Source: Lachnospiraceae bacterium (GTDB lineage: Bacteria > Bacillota > Clostridia > Lachnospirales > Lachnospiraceae). Taken from it: a DNA stretch of 64,000 bases. The stretch lies in the NCBI GenBank assembly GCA_015057525.1, contig SVEE01000002.1:68767-132766 (forward strand). The letters are read 5' to 3'. A model generated the notes under the pieces. It was given only the letters and a program-made list of their open reading frames with translations, did no database searches and was not told the DNA's origin. Positions 51,977 through 61,588 of the stretch are shown here, in pieces. The position numbers were made by a program, and so were the translations under genes. Each line of letters opens with the position of its first letter. The first letter of the stretch is position 1.

Positions 51977-53185
51977 ATGAAAAAACTTGCAATATTTTTA
52001 GTTTTCATACTGGCTTTATGTGGTGTATATCCATATGACATGACTATGAATAGTAAAGCGGCTACAAAAACACAGGAAGAAATTATAAGTGCTATGGCAG
52101 ATGTTGAAATTAAATCTAAGTCAGCTATTCTTATCGAAGCTAGTACTGGTGAGGTAATATATGAGAAAAATGCAGATGAGAAATTAAAGCCAGCATCTGT
52201 AACTAAGGTTATGACTTTACTTTTGATTTTTGAGGCACTTGATGCTGGAGATATAACCTATGAAGATGTAGTAACTATATCAGAGCATGCAGCATCTATG
52301 GGAGGTTCCCAATGTTTTTTTGAGGCGGGGGAGGAACAAAGCGTACGAGATATGATAAAGTGTATAGAAATTGCATCAGGAAATGATGCTGCTGTAGCAA
52401 TGGCAGAGTATATAGCTGGAAGCGAAAGTGCCTTCGTTGAAATGATGAATGAGAGAGCTAGTGAATTAGGAATGATAAATACTAATTTTGTAAATGCTTG
52501 TGGGTTGGATGATGATAATCATTATACTTGTGCCAGAGATATTGGTATTATGTCCAGAGAGCTTATTGTTAATCATCCAGATATAGTAAATTTTTCAACA
52601 ATTTGGATGGACTACATAATACATAAAACAGGTAGAGGTGAATCAAGATTTGACCTTGCTAACACAAATAAATTTCTTAATATGTATAATGGTGCTACTG
52701 GATTAAAAACAGGATACACCTCTCAAGCAAAATACTGTATGTCCGCCACAGCTACAAGAGACGGGATTTCTCTCATAACTGTAATTATGGGTGCTGATAC
52801 AAAGGAAATACGAAATAGTGAAGCCTGTAAATTACTTGATTATGGTTTTGCTAAATGTGATTTATATGTGGATGATAATGTTATGCCAAGCAAGTATGAG
52901 GTTGAAGTAGCTAATGGGGAGACGGATAAGGTAACAGGATATTGTGAAAATACCAATGAAATTGTCCTTATAGACAAGAATGTTGAAGGTGTAGAGAAGA
53001 AAATAGTTAAATATAACAATATTAAGGCACCAATCTATAAAGATGATATAATAGGATGTGTTCAATATTCCTATGAAGGTAATGTTATTGATGAAGTGTT
53101 TATATATGCAAATGAGAATGTTGAAAAGGTAACATATAAAAACACATTATTTAATATGTTAGGAAGAATATTTATGGTAAAATAA
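51977..53185 (+). CDS. D-alanyl-D-alanine carboxypeptidase, DacF-like copy 2
   Basis: The 402-residue protein has a signal peptide (MKKLAIFLVFILALCG..., cleavage likely near SKAAT) and the S11 peptidase motifs SVTK (Ser74, Lys77), SGND and KTG (LKTGYT). A C-terminal beta domain and a membrane-associating tail follow. It is the second such enzyme within 5 kb; the two share the layout but clearly differ in sequence, so duplication is old. The following genes for a metallophosphoesterase and an L,D-transpeptidase suggest a cell-wall theme. The start follows AGGATG. Confidence 0.94.
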   Translation: MKKLAIFLVFILALCGVYPYDMTMNSKAATKTQEEIISAMADVEIKSKSAILIEASTGEVIYEKNADEKLKPASVTKVMTLLLIFEALDAGDITYEDVVTISEHAASMGGSQCFFEAGEEQSVRDMIKCIEIASGNDAAVAMAEYIAGSESAFVEMMNERASELGMINTNFVNACGLDDDNHYTCARDIGIMSRELIVNHPDIVNFSTIWMDYIIHKTGRGESRFDLANTNKFLNMYNGATGLKTGYTSQAKYCMSATATRDGISLITVIMGADTKEIRNSEACKLLDYGFAKCDLYVDDNVMPSKYEVEVANGETDKVTGYCENTNEIVLIDKNVEGVEKKIVKYNNIKAPIYKDDIIGCVQYSYEGNVIDEVFIYANENVEKVTYKNTLFNMLGRIFMVK

Positions 53186-53245
53186 TTTGTCATGAGATAT
53201 AATGTTATCTATATGTGTAGTTAGATAAATTTTCGGGAGAAAAAT

Positions 53246-54124
53246 ATGTTAAAGGTTATAAGTTTTATTTGTATAATTCTATTATTGGCTATGATTTTTG
53301 TGGCTATTGAAAGTGTGATAGAATGTTCAAAAATAAAAATAACTAAATATACGTTAAAATCATCACATGTTAATGATAAATTAAAGCTTGTAATGATGGC
53401 GGATTTACATAATTGTAATCGACGGGATGACAATAAAAAAATGCTTGATGCTATTAGAAACGAAGCTCCGGACGTTATTATACTTGCAGGTGATATGATA
53501 GTGAGTCATTCGGATCAGGGTGAAGATAATAAAAAAACGGCTGGATTTATTGAAAAACTATCTAGTATTGCACCAGTATATTATGGTGTAGGTAATCACG
53601 AGAAACGAGCGATAATATCCGAAAAGAAATTAGTGAGCTTGTGGAAGGAATATATTTCTGTATTAAACAATAACGAAAACATACATTTACTTCAAAATCA
53701 AAAAGAAAGAATTGTGTTAAATGATACGCCTGTCTCCATTAGTGGATTAGATTTACACATTGATTACTATAAAAGGTTTGTTGAAAAAAAGCTTACAAGA
53801 GAAGATGTTGTTTCTTTTGTTGGTGAGTGTGACAAAGACTCCTTTAACATATTAATAGCCCATAATCCGGATTATTTTAATGTTTATGCAGAATATGGTG
53901 CACAGTTAATATGTTCAGGGCATAATCACGGAGGATTAATGAGATTACCTATATTAGGGGGAGTAATATCGCCAAGGCTTAGATTATTTCCTAAATATGA
54001 TTACGGTATTTACACTAAAAATAACAGTAATATGGTGCTTACAGGAGGTCTTGGAGCACACTCCATGAAGATAAGGGTTAACAATATTCCAGAAGTGGTT
54101 GTTTTGGATATAGCAAAAGAATAA
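53246..54124 (+). CDS. Membrane-anchored metallophosphoesterase (YkuE/YaeI-like)
   Basis: An uncleaved N-terminal membrane segment (residues 3-22) holds the protein on the outer side or within the membrane surface. The calcineurin-like metal site is complete: DLH (Asp53, His55), GDM with Asp83, GNHE (Asn117, His118), a later His in LIAHNPD and GHNHGG. Related YkuE-type enzymes act on lipid- or UDP-sugar pyrophosphates; the substrate here is unknown. It follows the dacF-like gene by 60 bases. A TATAAT lies upstream (53198) without a good -35. Confidence 0.9.
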   Translation: MLKVISFICIILLLAMIFVAIESVIECSKIKITKYTLKSSHVNDKLKLVMMADLHNCNRRDDNKKMLDAIRNEAPDVIILAGDMIVSHSDQGEDNKKTAGFIEKLSSIAPVYYGVGNHEKRAIISEKKLVSLWKEYISVLNNNENIHLLQNQKERIVLNDTPVSISGLDLHIDYYKRFVEKKLTREDVVSFVGECDKDSFNILIAHNPDYFNVYAEYGAQLICSGHNHGGLMRLPILGGVISPRLRLFPKYDYGIYTKNNSNMVLTGGLGAHSMKIRVNNIPEVVVLDIAKE

Positions 54125-54142
54125 TATTTATTGCTAATATGG

Positions 54143-54171
54143 TTGAAAAAAATCTAGAATTAAAGTATTAT
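54143..54171 (+). promoter_or_regulatory. Sigma-A type promoter of the L,D-transpeptidase gene
   Basis: TTGAAA at 54143-54148 and TATTAT at 54166-54171 are 17 bases apart, about 40 bases before the ATG at 54213. Confidence 0.75.
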
Positions 54172-54212
54172 AACCATGGCAAATTATAATTTTAATATAA
54201 GGGAAATATATT

Positions 54213-56006
54213 ATGGGTACTAAATTAAATGATGATTCAGTTAAGGAGACTGAAAATCAAGAAACAAAAGAGAATACAAGCAAAAAAGACTCTGAAAAAT
54301 CAGCTATTGAGGAAGCGATTGATAAAAAGATAGCTGATATGAAAAAGGACGAGGATGGGGATTCTAAAGAGGATGAGAATAAGAATTCTAAAGAGGATAC
54401 GACAGATATAATAAAAGACTCTAAAAAGGAAGATGAGGAATCTGACAAGAAAGAAGAATCCGACAAGATAAAAGATTCTGAAAATAGTGAAGAAAACTCA
54501 GATAAGAAGGATAATAAAACTTCATCCTTAGCGGATGAGGTGCCTGGGTTAGTTATACAAACACCATACATTGATTCATCAGTTGCCAAGAGTAAAAATA
54601 AGAAGAAAGTTCGCTTGGTTGTTCTTTCTACAATTCTTGCAGCTTTAATAATTGCATATGTAGCAGGAGTTATATATTATTCTAAATATTTTAATAGTAA
54701 CACATATCTTAATGGATATGACATCTCAGGTAAAACTGTTGAAGAAGTAGAAACTATGCTCAATGATATGGTTTTTTCAGGCTACAATCTTGAAATACAG
54801 TTTAAGAATGATACGCAAATTCTTAATGTGGGAGATGGAAATATGTATGTTGAGCCTGCCACACCGATTAGCGTATACAAAAACAAGCAAAATCCTTTCT
54901 TGTGGTTGTTTAACATCAATGCGGAAAATAAATATTTTGTTGATTATAGAGTTTGTTATGATGAAGAGGTATTATCGGCATATATTAATACCTTTGATGT
55001 GATGAAAACTGAGAATATGACTCCTTCAATAGACGCATATGTTAAATTTGAGGAAGGAGAAGCCGTTATTGTTCCTGACATAACTGGAACTGTTCTTGAT
55101 AAAGAACTTGTTTTAGTGGCAGTTAAGGAAGCTTTAGATAGTATGTCATCATTTGTTAATATTGATGAGAAAATGTGTTACATACCTGCAGATATAAGAA
55201 GTGATTCGCCATCTGTTCTTGAAGCATATGATAATGCCGTAGATTATTTATCAATAGAGGCAAGTTTTGAATTCTGCGAGGATTACACATATACACTCAC
55301 AACAGAAGAACTTGCTCTTATGGCATATATTGATGATAACGGGGAAGTTCAGATAAGCAAAACAAACGTTAAAATGTTTGTTGAAGATTTTGCGGATAGA
55401 TTCACAACTGTGCAGGAAGACAGAAAATTTGTCACACATAACGGAGACCTTATTTTGGTTGAAGGTGGTAAATGGTATGGCTGGGTTATAAATGCGGAAG
55501 AAGAATTTGAAGAATTCTATAACCTTATAATCACTAAAAAAAGCTTTACAAAAGAACCAGTGTGTGACAGAAGAGGCTATTCATATAGTGAAATCAATGA
55601 TATTGGAGATTCCTATGTTGAGATAGACCTTACACAACAACACGTTTATGTGTATATAGATGGTGAACTTGAAACCCATTCCCGTTGCGTTACAGGAGAT
55701 GAAAGTTCTGGGCATGGTACTCCTGGTGGAGTTTATAGTATTACATATATGGCGCTTGATGTTGTTCTTAGAGGTGCTGATTACGAATCCCCAGTTACAT
55801 TCTGGATGCCTTTCAATGGCGGCATTGGATTGCATGATGCAACATGGAGATATAGCTTTGAGGACGATACTTATTTGTACGATGGTTCTCATGGTTGTGT
55901 TAATTTACCATGGGAGAATGCCAGAGATATATTTTATTTGGTAGAGTCGGGTATGCCTGTAATATGTTATTGGGAAGATGAAGTTACTTTCCTTGAGGAG
56001 GAATAA
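54213..56006 (+). CDS. L,D-transpeptidase (YkuD) with peptidoglycan-binding region
   Basis: YkuD-type transpeptidases form L,D crosslinks in peptidoglycan or attach proteins to it. The 597 residues begin with about 125 very charged Lys/Glu/Asp/Ser residues in the cytoplasm, then a membrane segment near 132-153. The middle (about 165-460) resembles two or so PG_binding_4 repeats (LNGYDISGKTVEEVETML). The C-terminal YkuD domain has YVEIDLTQQHVYVYIDG and the catalytic HDATW...DGSHGCVNLPW with Cys562. The charged cytoplasmic part is unusual in length. It lies directly before the phosphorylase gene. Confidence 0.93.
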   Translation: MGTKLNDDSVKETENQETKENTSKKDSEKSAIEEAIDKKIADMKKDEDGDSKEDENKNSKEDTTDIIKDSKKEDEESDKKEESDKIKDSENSEENSDKKDNKTSSLADEVPGLVIQTPYIDSSVAKSKNKKKVRLVVLSTILAALIIAYVAGVIYYSKYFNSNTYLNGYDISGKTVEEVETMLNDMVFSGYNLEIQFKNDTQILNVGDGNMYVEPATPISVYKNKQNPFLWLFNINAENKYFVDYRVCYDEEVLSAYINTFDVMKTENMTPSIDAYVKFEEGEAVIVPDITGTVLDKELVLVAVKEALDSMSSFVNIDEKMCYIPADIRSDSPSVLEAYDNAVDYLSIEASFEFCEDYTYTLTTEELALMAYIDDNGEVQISKTNVKMFVEDFADRFTTVQEDRKFVTHNGDLILVEGGKWYGWVINAEEEFEEFYNLIITKKSFTKEPVCDRRGYSYSEINDIGDSYVEIDLTQQHVYVYIDGELETHSRCVTGDESSGHGTPGGVYSITYMALDVVLRGADYESPVTFWMPFNGGIGLHDATWRYSFEDDTYLYDGSHGCVNLPWENARDIFYLVESGMPVICYWEDEVTFLEEE

Positions 56007-56007
56007 T

Positions 56008-56832
56008 ATGACTGAAATGATGATGGATTTACAAAAAGCATATGACAGTATTAAGGATAAGATTCCCTTTACTCCAGATGTTGCCCTTGTTTTGGGCTCA
56101 GGTCTTGGAGGATTTGCTGAGCATATAGAAGATAAGGTTTATATACCTTATAATGAAATAGACGGTTTTCCTGTGTCTACAGTTGTTGGACATGCAGGGA
56201 CATTTGTGTGTGGACATATTGGTGATGTAAAGATAGTTGCCATGCAGGGTAGAGTTCACTACTATGAAGGATATTCTATGGATAAGGTGGTTATGCCTAT
56301 CCGTATAATGAAGTTGATGGGAGCAAAAACTCTTATTTTAACCAATGCTGCTGGTGGAATGAACTTTGATTTTGTTCCAGGTGATTTAATGATGATAACT
56401 GATCATATTACATCTTTTGTTCCATCACCACTTATTGGCAAAAATATAGAGGAACTTGGCACTCGTTTTCCTGATATGTCACATGTATATGATGCTGATT
56501 TACAAAATATTATGAAGGAAACAGCTTCAAAACTTAATATTGAATTAAAGCAGGGTGTATATTTACAGACTACTGGTCCAAATTACGAAACACCTGCGGA
56601 AATCAATATGTACAGAAGCCTTGGCGCTGATGCTGTTGGTATGAGTACTGCGTGTGAAGCTATGGCTGCCATGCACATGGGTATGAGAATAGCAGGAGTT
56701 TCATGTATAACAAACCTTGCGGCAGGTATGAATAAGACACCTCTTAATCATAAAGAGGTGGGAGATACTGCTAATATGATTGCAGATAAATTTACAGCAT
56801 TAATTAAAAACTTTATTATAAATATAAAATAA
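56008..56832 (+). CDS. punA: Purine-nucleoside phosphorylase, trimeric type
   Basis: The enzyme splits (deoxy)guanosine, inosine and similar nucleosides with phosphate. GAGGAGG at 55995-56001 sets the ATG at 56008, two bases after the previous stop; the ORF-track start lies inside the upstream gene. The 274 residues show LVLGSGLGGFAE, the phosphate-site VVGHAGTFVCG, MQGRVHYYEGY, TNAAGGMN and the base-binding YETPAEINMYRSLGADAVGMST. These identify the low-molecular-mass trimeric class. metH follows 20 bases later. Confidence 0.96.
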   Translation: MTEMMMDLQKAYDSIKDKIPFTPDVALVLGSGLGGFAEHIEDKVYIPYNEIDGFPVSTVVGHAGTFVCGHIGDVKIVAMQGRVHYYEGYSMDKVVMPIRIMKLMGAKTLILTNAAGGMNFDFVPGDLMMITDHITSFVPSPLIGKNIEELGTRFPDMSHVYDADLQNIMKETASKLNIELKQGVYLQTTGPNYETPAEINMYRSLGADAVGMSTACEAMAAMHMGMRIAGVSCITNLAAGMNKTPLNHKEVGDTANMIADKFTALIKNFIINIK

Positions 56833-56852
56833 TTTACCAAAGAGGTAATTCT

Positions 56853-59279
56853 ATGAACAAACAACAGTTTAAACAATTGATAGACAGCAGAATTGTAATG
56901 CTTGATGGTGCTACAGGAAGTAATCTTATGGCTTCAGGCATGCCTATGGGGGTATGTCCAGAAAAATGGATTTTGGATAATCCTAAGCACATTATTAAGC
57001 TTCAGAGAGAATATATAAAAGCAGGAACAAATATTTTACTTGCACCTACATTTACTGCAAACAGAATTAAACTTTCTGAATATGGTTTAGCTGACAAGAT
57101 AATAGAAATTAATAAAGGTTTAGTTGCACTTTCGAAGCAGGCTATTGCTGAGGAAGGACATCGAGGATATGTTGCTGGTGATATAACAATGACAGGCAAA
57201 CAGCTAAAGCCTATTGGAGATTTAGAACTAGAAGAGTTGATAGATGTATATAAAGAGCAGGCAAAGATTCTTCTTGAAGCAGGAGTAGACCTTTTTGTGG
57301 TTGAAACAATGATGAGTCTTGCTGAGGCAAGAGCTGCTCTTATTGCAATAAAAGAGATTTGCGACCTTCCAGTTATGGTTAGTATGTCATTTAATGAAGA
57401 TGGTAAAACATTATTTGGGGCTTCTCCTGAATCGGCAGTTGTTGTATTACAATCTCTTGGGGCTGATGCTGTGGGAATAAATTGCTCTACAGGTCCTGAT
57501 GAGATGGTGCCTCTTGTGAAAAGAATGATGCAATACGCTAAGGTTCCGGTATTTGCAAAACCAAATAACGGTTTGCCAGAGCTTATGGATGGAAATACCG
57601 TTTACAATATGACACCAGAAGACTTTTCAAATGCAGTTGTAAAGTTAGTTGATGCGGGAGCTAGAGCTGTAGGTGGTTGCTGTGGTTCGACACCAAAGCA
57701 TATTGAAGCATTAAAGAAGAAAATAAGATATTCAGGTGCATCTGCAGAATATTCTGTGAAAACAAGAGTTTTGGCCAGTGAACGTCAGGTTGTAGACATT
57801 AATCTTAATGATAATTTCTTTGTTATTGGTGAAAGAATTAATCCTACTGGCAAGAAGAAACTTCAAGAGGAACTTAGAAATGGCAAATTCGATTTGGTTA
57901 TTTCTATGGCTGAAGAGCAGACAGAATGTGGAGCAAAGGTTCTTGATATAAATATGGGTATGAATGGAATAGATGAGCTTGATATGATGAAGAAAGCTAT
58001 CTATGAGGTTACAAGTGTAACTGATTTACCACTTTGTATTGATTCAAGCCATATAGATGTTATAGAAGCTGCACTGAGAATATATCCGGGACGTGCTCTT
58101 ATTAACTCGATACCATACGAAGAAAAGAAATGTAGACCTCTTATGAGGATTGCGGCAAAATATGGTGCAATGTGTATTTTACTTCCACTTTCGGATAAGG
58201 GTCTTCCTGAAAATTTGGAAGAGAAAAAAGATATTATCAATAAACTTCTTCAGATTGCGGATGAAGAAGGTGTTTCAAGAGATGATATAGTGGTAGATGG
58301 ACTTGTTGCAACAGTTGGTGCTAACAGGATGGCTGCCATAGAAACCTTAGATACAATCTCATATTGTAAATACGAATTAGGTTTGCCTACTGTTTGTGGT
58401 CTTTCTAATATATCGTTTGGTTTGCCAGAACGTATAAATGTTAATACAGCATTTTTAACCATGGCTATTGCAAGAGGTCTTACTATGGCTATATGTAATC
58501 CGGGTCAGGCTCAGCTTATGAATGCAGCTTATTCAGCAGATTTATTATTAGCTAAGGATGATTCAGACAATATATATGTTAACAATGTTATTCCTGTTAC
58601 TCAAAGCAGTGATATGACAGTTAAGTCAGCCGGCAAGGATAATATTAAGGGTAGTGATGTATATATTGATGTAGTTAAAGGTAATAAAACTTCTATAATA
58701 GAAGATGTAAAAAAAGCATTAGACTCAGGCAAAAAGCCTCAGGACATAATAGATAATGATTTGATACCTGCGGTCAATAAAGTGGGAGAACTGTTTGAAG
58801 CTAAGAAATATTTTCTTCCACAGCTTATTGCTGGAGCTACAGCTATGGATATGGCAATAGAATATATAACTCCTTTATTACAGTCGGATAGTGTTAAAGA
58901 ACCAAAGGGAACAGTTGTAATTGCAACTGTTGAAGGAGATATTCATGATATTGGCAAAAATCTTGTATCATTAATGCTTAAAAATTATGGTTATAATGTG
59001 ATTGACTTGGGCAAAGATGTACCTAAGGAGGTCATTTTAAAGGCTGCAAAGGAGCATAAAGCAGATATCATTGGATTATCAGCACTTATGACTACAACTA
59101 TGATGCGAATGAAGGACGTTGTTGATGCAGTCAAAAAAGAAAAATTAAAACATAAAGTTATAATAGGTGGAGCAGTGGTCTCACAAAGTTTTGCTGATGA
59201 AATAGGTGCTGATGGATATTCAAAAGATGCCAATGAAGCAGTTAAGGTTGTTGAGAGACTATTGACAGAAGATTGTTAA
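56853..59279 (+). CDS. metH: Cobalamin-dependent methionine synthase without reactivation domain
   Basis: MetH moves the methyl group of 5-methyl-THF to homocysteine through cobalamin. Domains in order: homocysteine-binding with Zn ligands Cys211 (GINCST), Cys276 and Cys277 (GGCCGS); pterin-binding (FFVIGERINPTGKKKLQEEL, INSIPYEEKKC); the cobalamin cap and B12 domain with DIHDIG (Asp696, His698, Gly701) followed by GLSALMTTTM. At 808 residues it stops after the B12 domain, so the C-terminal SAM-binding reactivation domain of E. coli-type MetH (about 1,200 residues) is missing. A separate reactivator is expected elsewhere. It connects to the folate genes fhs and folD at 12-15 kb. Confidence 0.96.
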   Translation: MNKQQFKQLIDSRIVMLDGATGSNLMASGMPMGVCPEKWILDNPKHIIKLQREYIKAGTNILLAPTFTANRIKLSEYGLADKIIEINKGLVALSKQAIAEEGHRGYVAGDITMTGKQLKPIGDLELEELIDVYKEQAKILLEAGVDLFVVETMMSLAEARAALIAIKEICDLPVMVSMSFNEDGKTLFGASPESAVVVLQSLGADAVGINCSTGPDEMVPLVKRMMQYAKVPVFAKPNNGLPELMDGNTVYNMTPEDFSNAVVKLVDAGARAVGGCCGSTPKHIEALKKKIRYSGASAEYSVKTRVLASERQVVDINLNDNFFVIGERINPTGKKKLQEELRNGKFDLVISMAEEQTECGAKVLDINMGMNGIDELDMMKKAIYEVTSVTDLPLCIDSSHIDVIEAALRIYPGRALINSIPYEEKKCRPLMRIAAKYGAMCILLPLSDKGLPENLEEKKDIINKLLQIADEEGVSRDDIVVDGLVATVGANRMAAIETLDTISYCKYELGLPTVCGLSNISFGLPERINVNTAFLTMAIARGLTMAICNPGQAQLMNAAYSADLLLAKDDSDNIYVNNVIPVTQSSDMTVKSAGKDNIKGSDVYIDVVKGNKTSIIEDVKKALDSGKKPQDIIDNDLIPAVNKVGELFEAKKYFLPQLIAGATAMDMAIEYITPLLQSDSVKEPKGTVVIATVEGDIHDIGKNLVSLMLKNYGYNVIDLGKDVPKEVILKAAKEHKADIIGLSALMTTTMMRMKDVVDAVKKEKLKHKVIIGGAVVSQSFADEIGADGYSKDANEAVKVVERLLTEDC

Positions 59280-59366
59280 AAGGTTAAAATAAACTTTAGC
59301 AATTTTTGAGGATAAATATTATCTCTGGCAAGGAACAGAGAATATAGTCGAAAGGTGGATACATAT

Positions 59367-59858
59367 ATGAAGAAGATGGTATTATCATTATTGGTTGACA
59401 ATACCTCAGGTGTTTTGAGTAGAGTTTCTGGAATGTTCAGTCGTAGAGGATATAACATTGACAGCTTATCAGTTGGTGTTACAGAAAATCCAAAATATTC
59501 TCGTATGACAGTTGCTGTTAGCGGTGACGATAGAATATTAAGCCAGATTAAGAAACAGCTTTTGAAGCTTGAGGACGTTATTTCTATTACAGAACTTAAG
59601 GATGGAGAGTCTGTTTGTAGAGAACTTATTCTTGTTAAGATTAAGACAACTCTTGAAGAAAGACAGCAGATTATTTCCCTTGCAGATGTATTTAGAGCTA
59701 AGGTTGTCGATGTATCCAAGGATTCGGTTATGATAGAGATTACAGGTAACATTAGTAAGGTTGAGGCATTTATAACATTGCTTGATGGCTTTACTATCGA
59801 AGAGATGGTACGTACAGGACTTACAGGTCTTACAAGAGGACACGGTATCTCAGAATAA
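59367..59858 (+). CDS. ilvN: Acetolactate synthase small (regulatory) subunit
   Basis: IlvN binds valine and controls the catalytic subunit of acetolactate synthase in branched-chain amino acid synthesis. GAAAGGTGG precedes the ATG at 59367; the ORF-track GTG lies within it. The 163 residues start with an ACT domain (LLVDNTSGVLSRVSGMFSRRGYNIDSLSVG) and end with GLTRGHGIS, both typical. The catalytic ilvB is not adjacent, unlike in most operons. A small hairpin (TCTCTG/CAGAGA, 59322-59341) lies in the leader, but the leader is too short for a T-box. Confidence 0.96.
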   Translation: MKKMVLSLLVDNTSGVLSRVSGMFSRRGYNIDSLSVGVTENPKYSRMTVAVSGDDRILSQIKKQLLKLEDVISITELKDGESVCRELILVKIKTTLEERQQIISLADVFRAKVVDVSKDSVMIEITGNISKVEAFITLLDGFTIEEMVRTGLTGLTRGHGISE

Positions 59859-59890
59859 TTTCAGGTCATTACTTACTTTAAAAGTAATAA

Positions 59891-60949
<1,059 letters not shown>

Positions 60950-60961
60950 GATTTAGTACTA

Positions 60962-61002
60962 AATAGAACCTGGATCGGTATTAGGTCTGGGTTCTATTTT
61001 TT
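60962..61002 (+). terminator. Rho-independent terminator after ilvC
   Basis: AATAGAACC pairs with GGTTCTATT across a GC-containing inner region, then T-rich sequence follows. Confidence 0.9.
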
Positions 61003-61020
61003 CTTTTAGGAGGGAATAAT

Positions 61021-61566
61021 ATGACCTGTCTTGAGGCACAATCGAATATTATGGCTTTTATCGAGCATAGATTGCCTGATGATCAGGTGGAAGATTTTGT
61101 TCGACATATGAAGTATTGTCCAAATTGTTTCGAGGAGTTGGAAATATACTATACTTTGATTGTTGGTATGAGACAGCTTGATGACAATACAGAATTATCT
61201 CATAATTTTACCCAGGATTTAAACGATGAATTAAATAAGCTAACTAGCAAGGTAAAGACAGCAAAAAGATTCAAGATTTCATCTTTTGGTGTGGTTTTTG
61301 CTGTAGCCGTAGCACTTTTAGTTGTATTTTATAATCATTGTCTTTCTAAAGTTTATAATATTGAACAGGTAATGCTTAAACAGAGTCAGGGAAATGAGTT
61401 CTTTTATGAATATTTTTCTGATTATATTGATTTTGAAGATAGGGATATCGTTGTAGAAATGACAACTGTCCCAGAGATTGCTGAACCTACATTTTATGAT
61501 ATAGTGCATTATTACAACATGAAACATGTAATAAATACAGATACTACAGATGAAGATACAGAGTAA
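61021..61566 (+). CDS. Anti-sigma-factor-like membrane protein with zf-HC2 zinc finger
   Basis: The 181-residue protein starts with a cytoplasmic zinc-finger of the zf-HC2 type: Cys3 and HMKYCPNC (His29, Cys33, Cys36). A helical linker and one membrane segment near 87-107 follow, then about 75 acidic residues on the outer side. This layout is that of zinc-binding anti-sigma factors, which hold an ECF sigma factor at the membrane. No sigma-factor gene is adjacent: ilvC is upstream and polA downstream. I therefore call it anti-sigma-like only. GGAGG precedes the ATG. Confidence 0.75.
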   Translation: MTCLEAQSNIMAFIEHRLPDDQVEDFVRHMKYCPNCFEELEIYYTLIVGMRQLDDNTELSHNFTQDLNDELNKLTSKVKTAKRFKISSFGVVFAVAVALLVVFYNHCLSKVYNIEQVMLKQSQGNEFFYEYFSDYIDFEDRDIVVEMTTVPEIAEPTFYDIVHYYNMKHVINTDTTDEDTE

Positions 61567-61588
61567 GTTCGTTTTGGGAGGAATTACA

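Noticed and set aside
54257-54589. Minus-strand Ser-rich ORF of 110 residues
   Set aside because: It mirrors the Lys/Glu/Asp-rich arm of the L,D-transpeptidase and has no gene-like features.
59280-59366. T-box or amino acid leader before ilvN
   Set aside because: The gap is under 90 bases, has no T-box sequence, no Val/Leu/Ile-rich leader peptide and no terminator.
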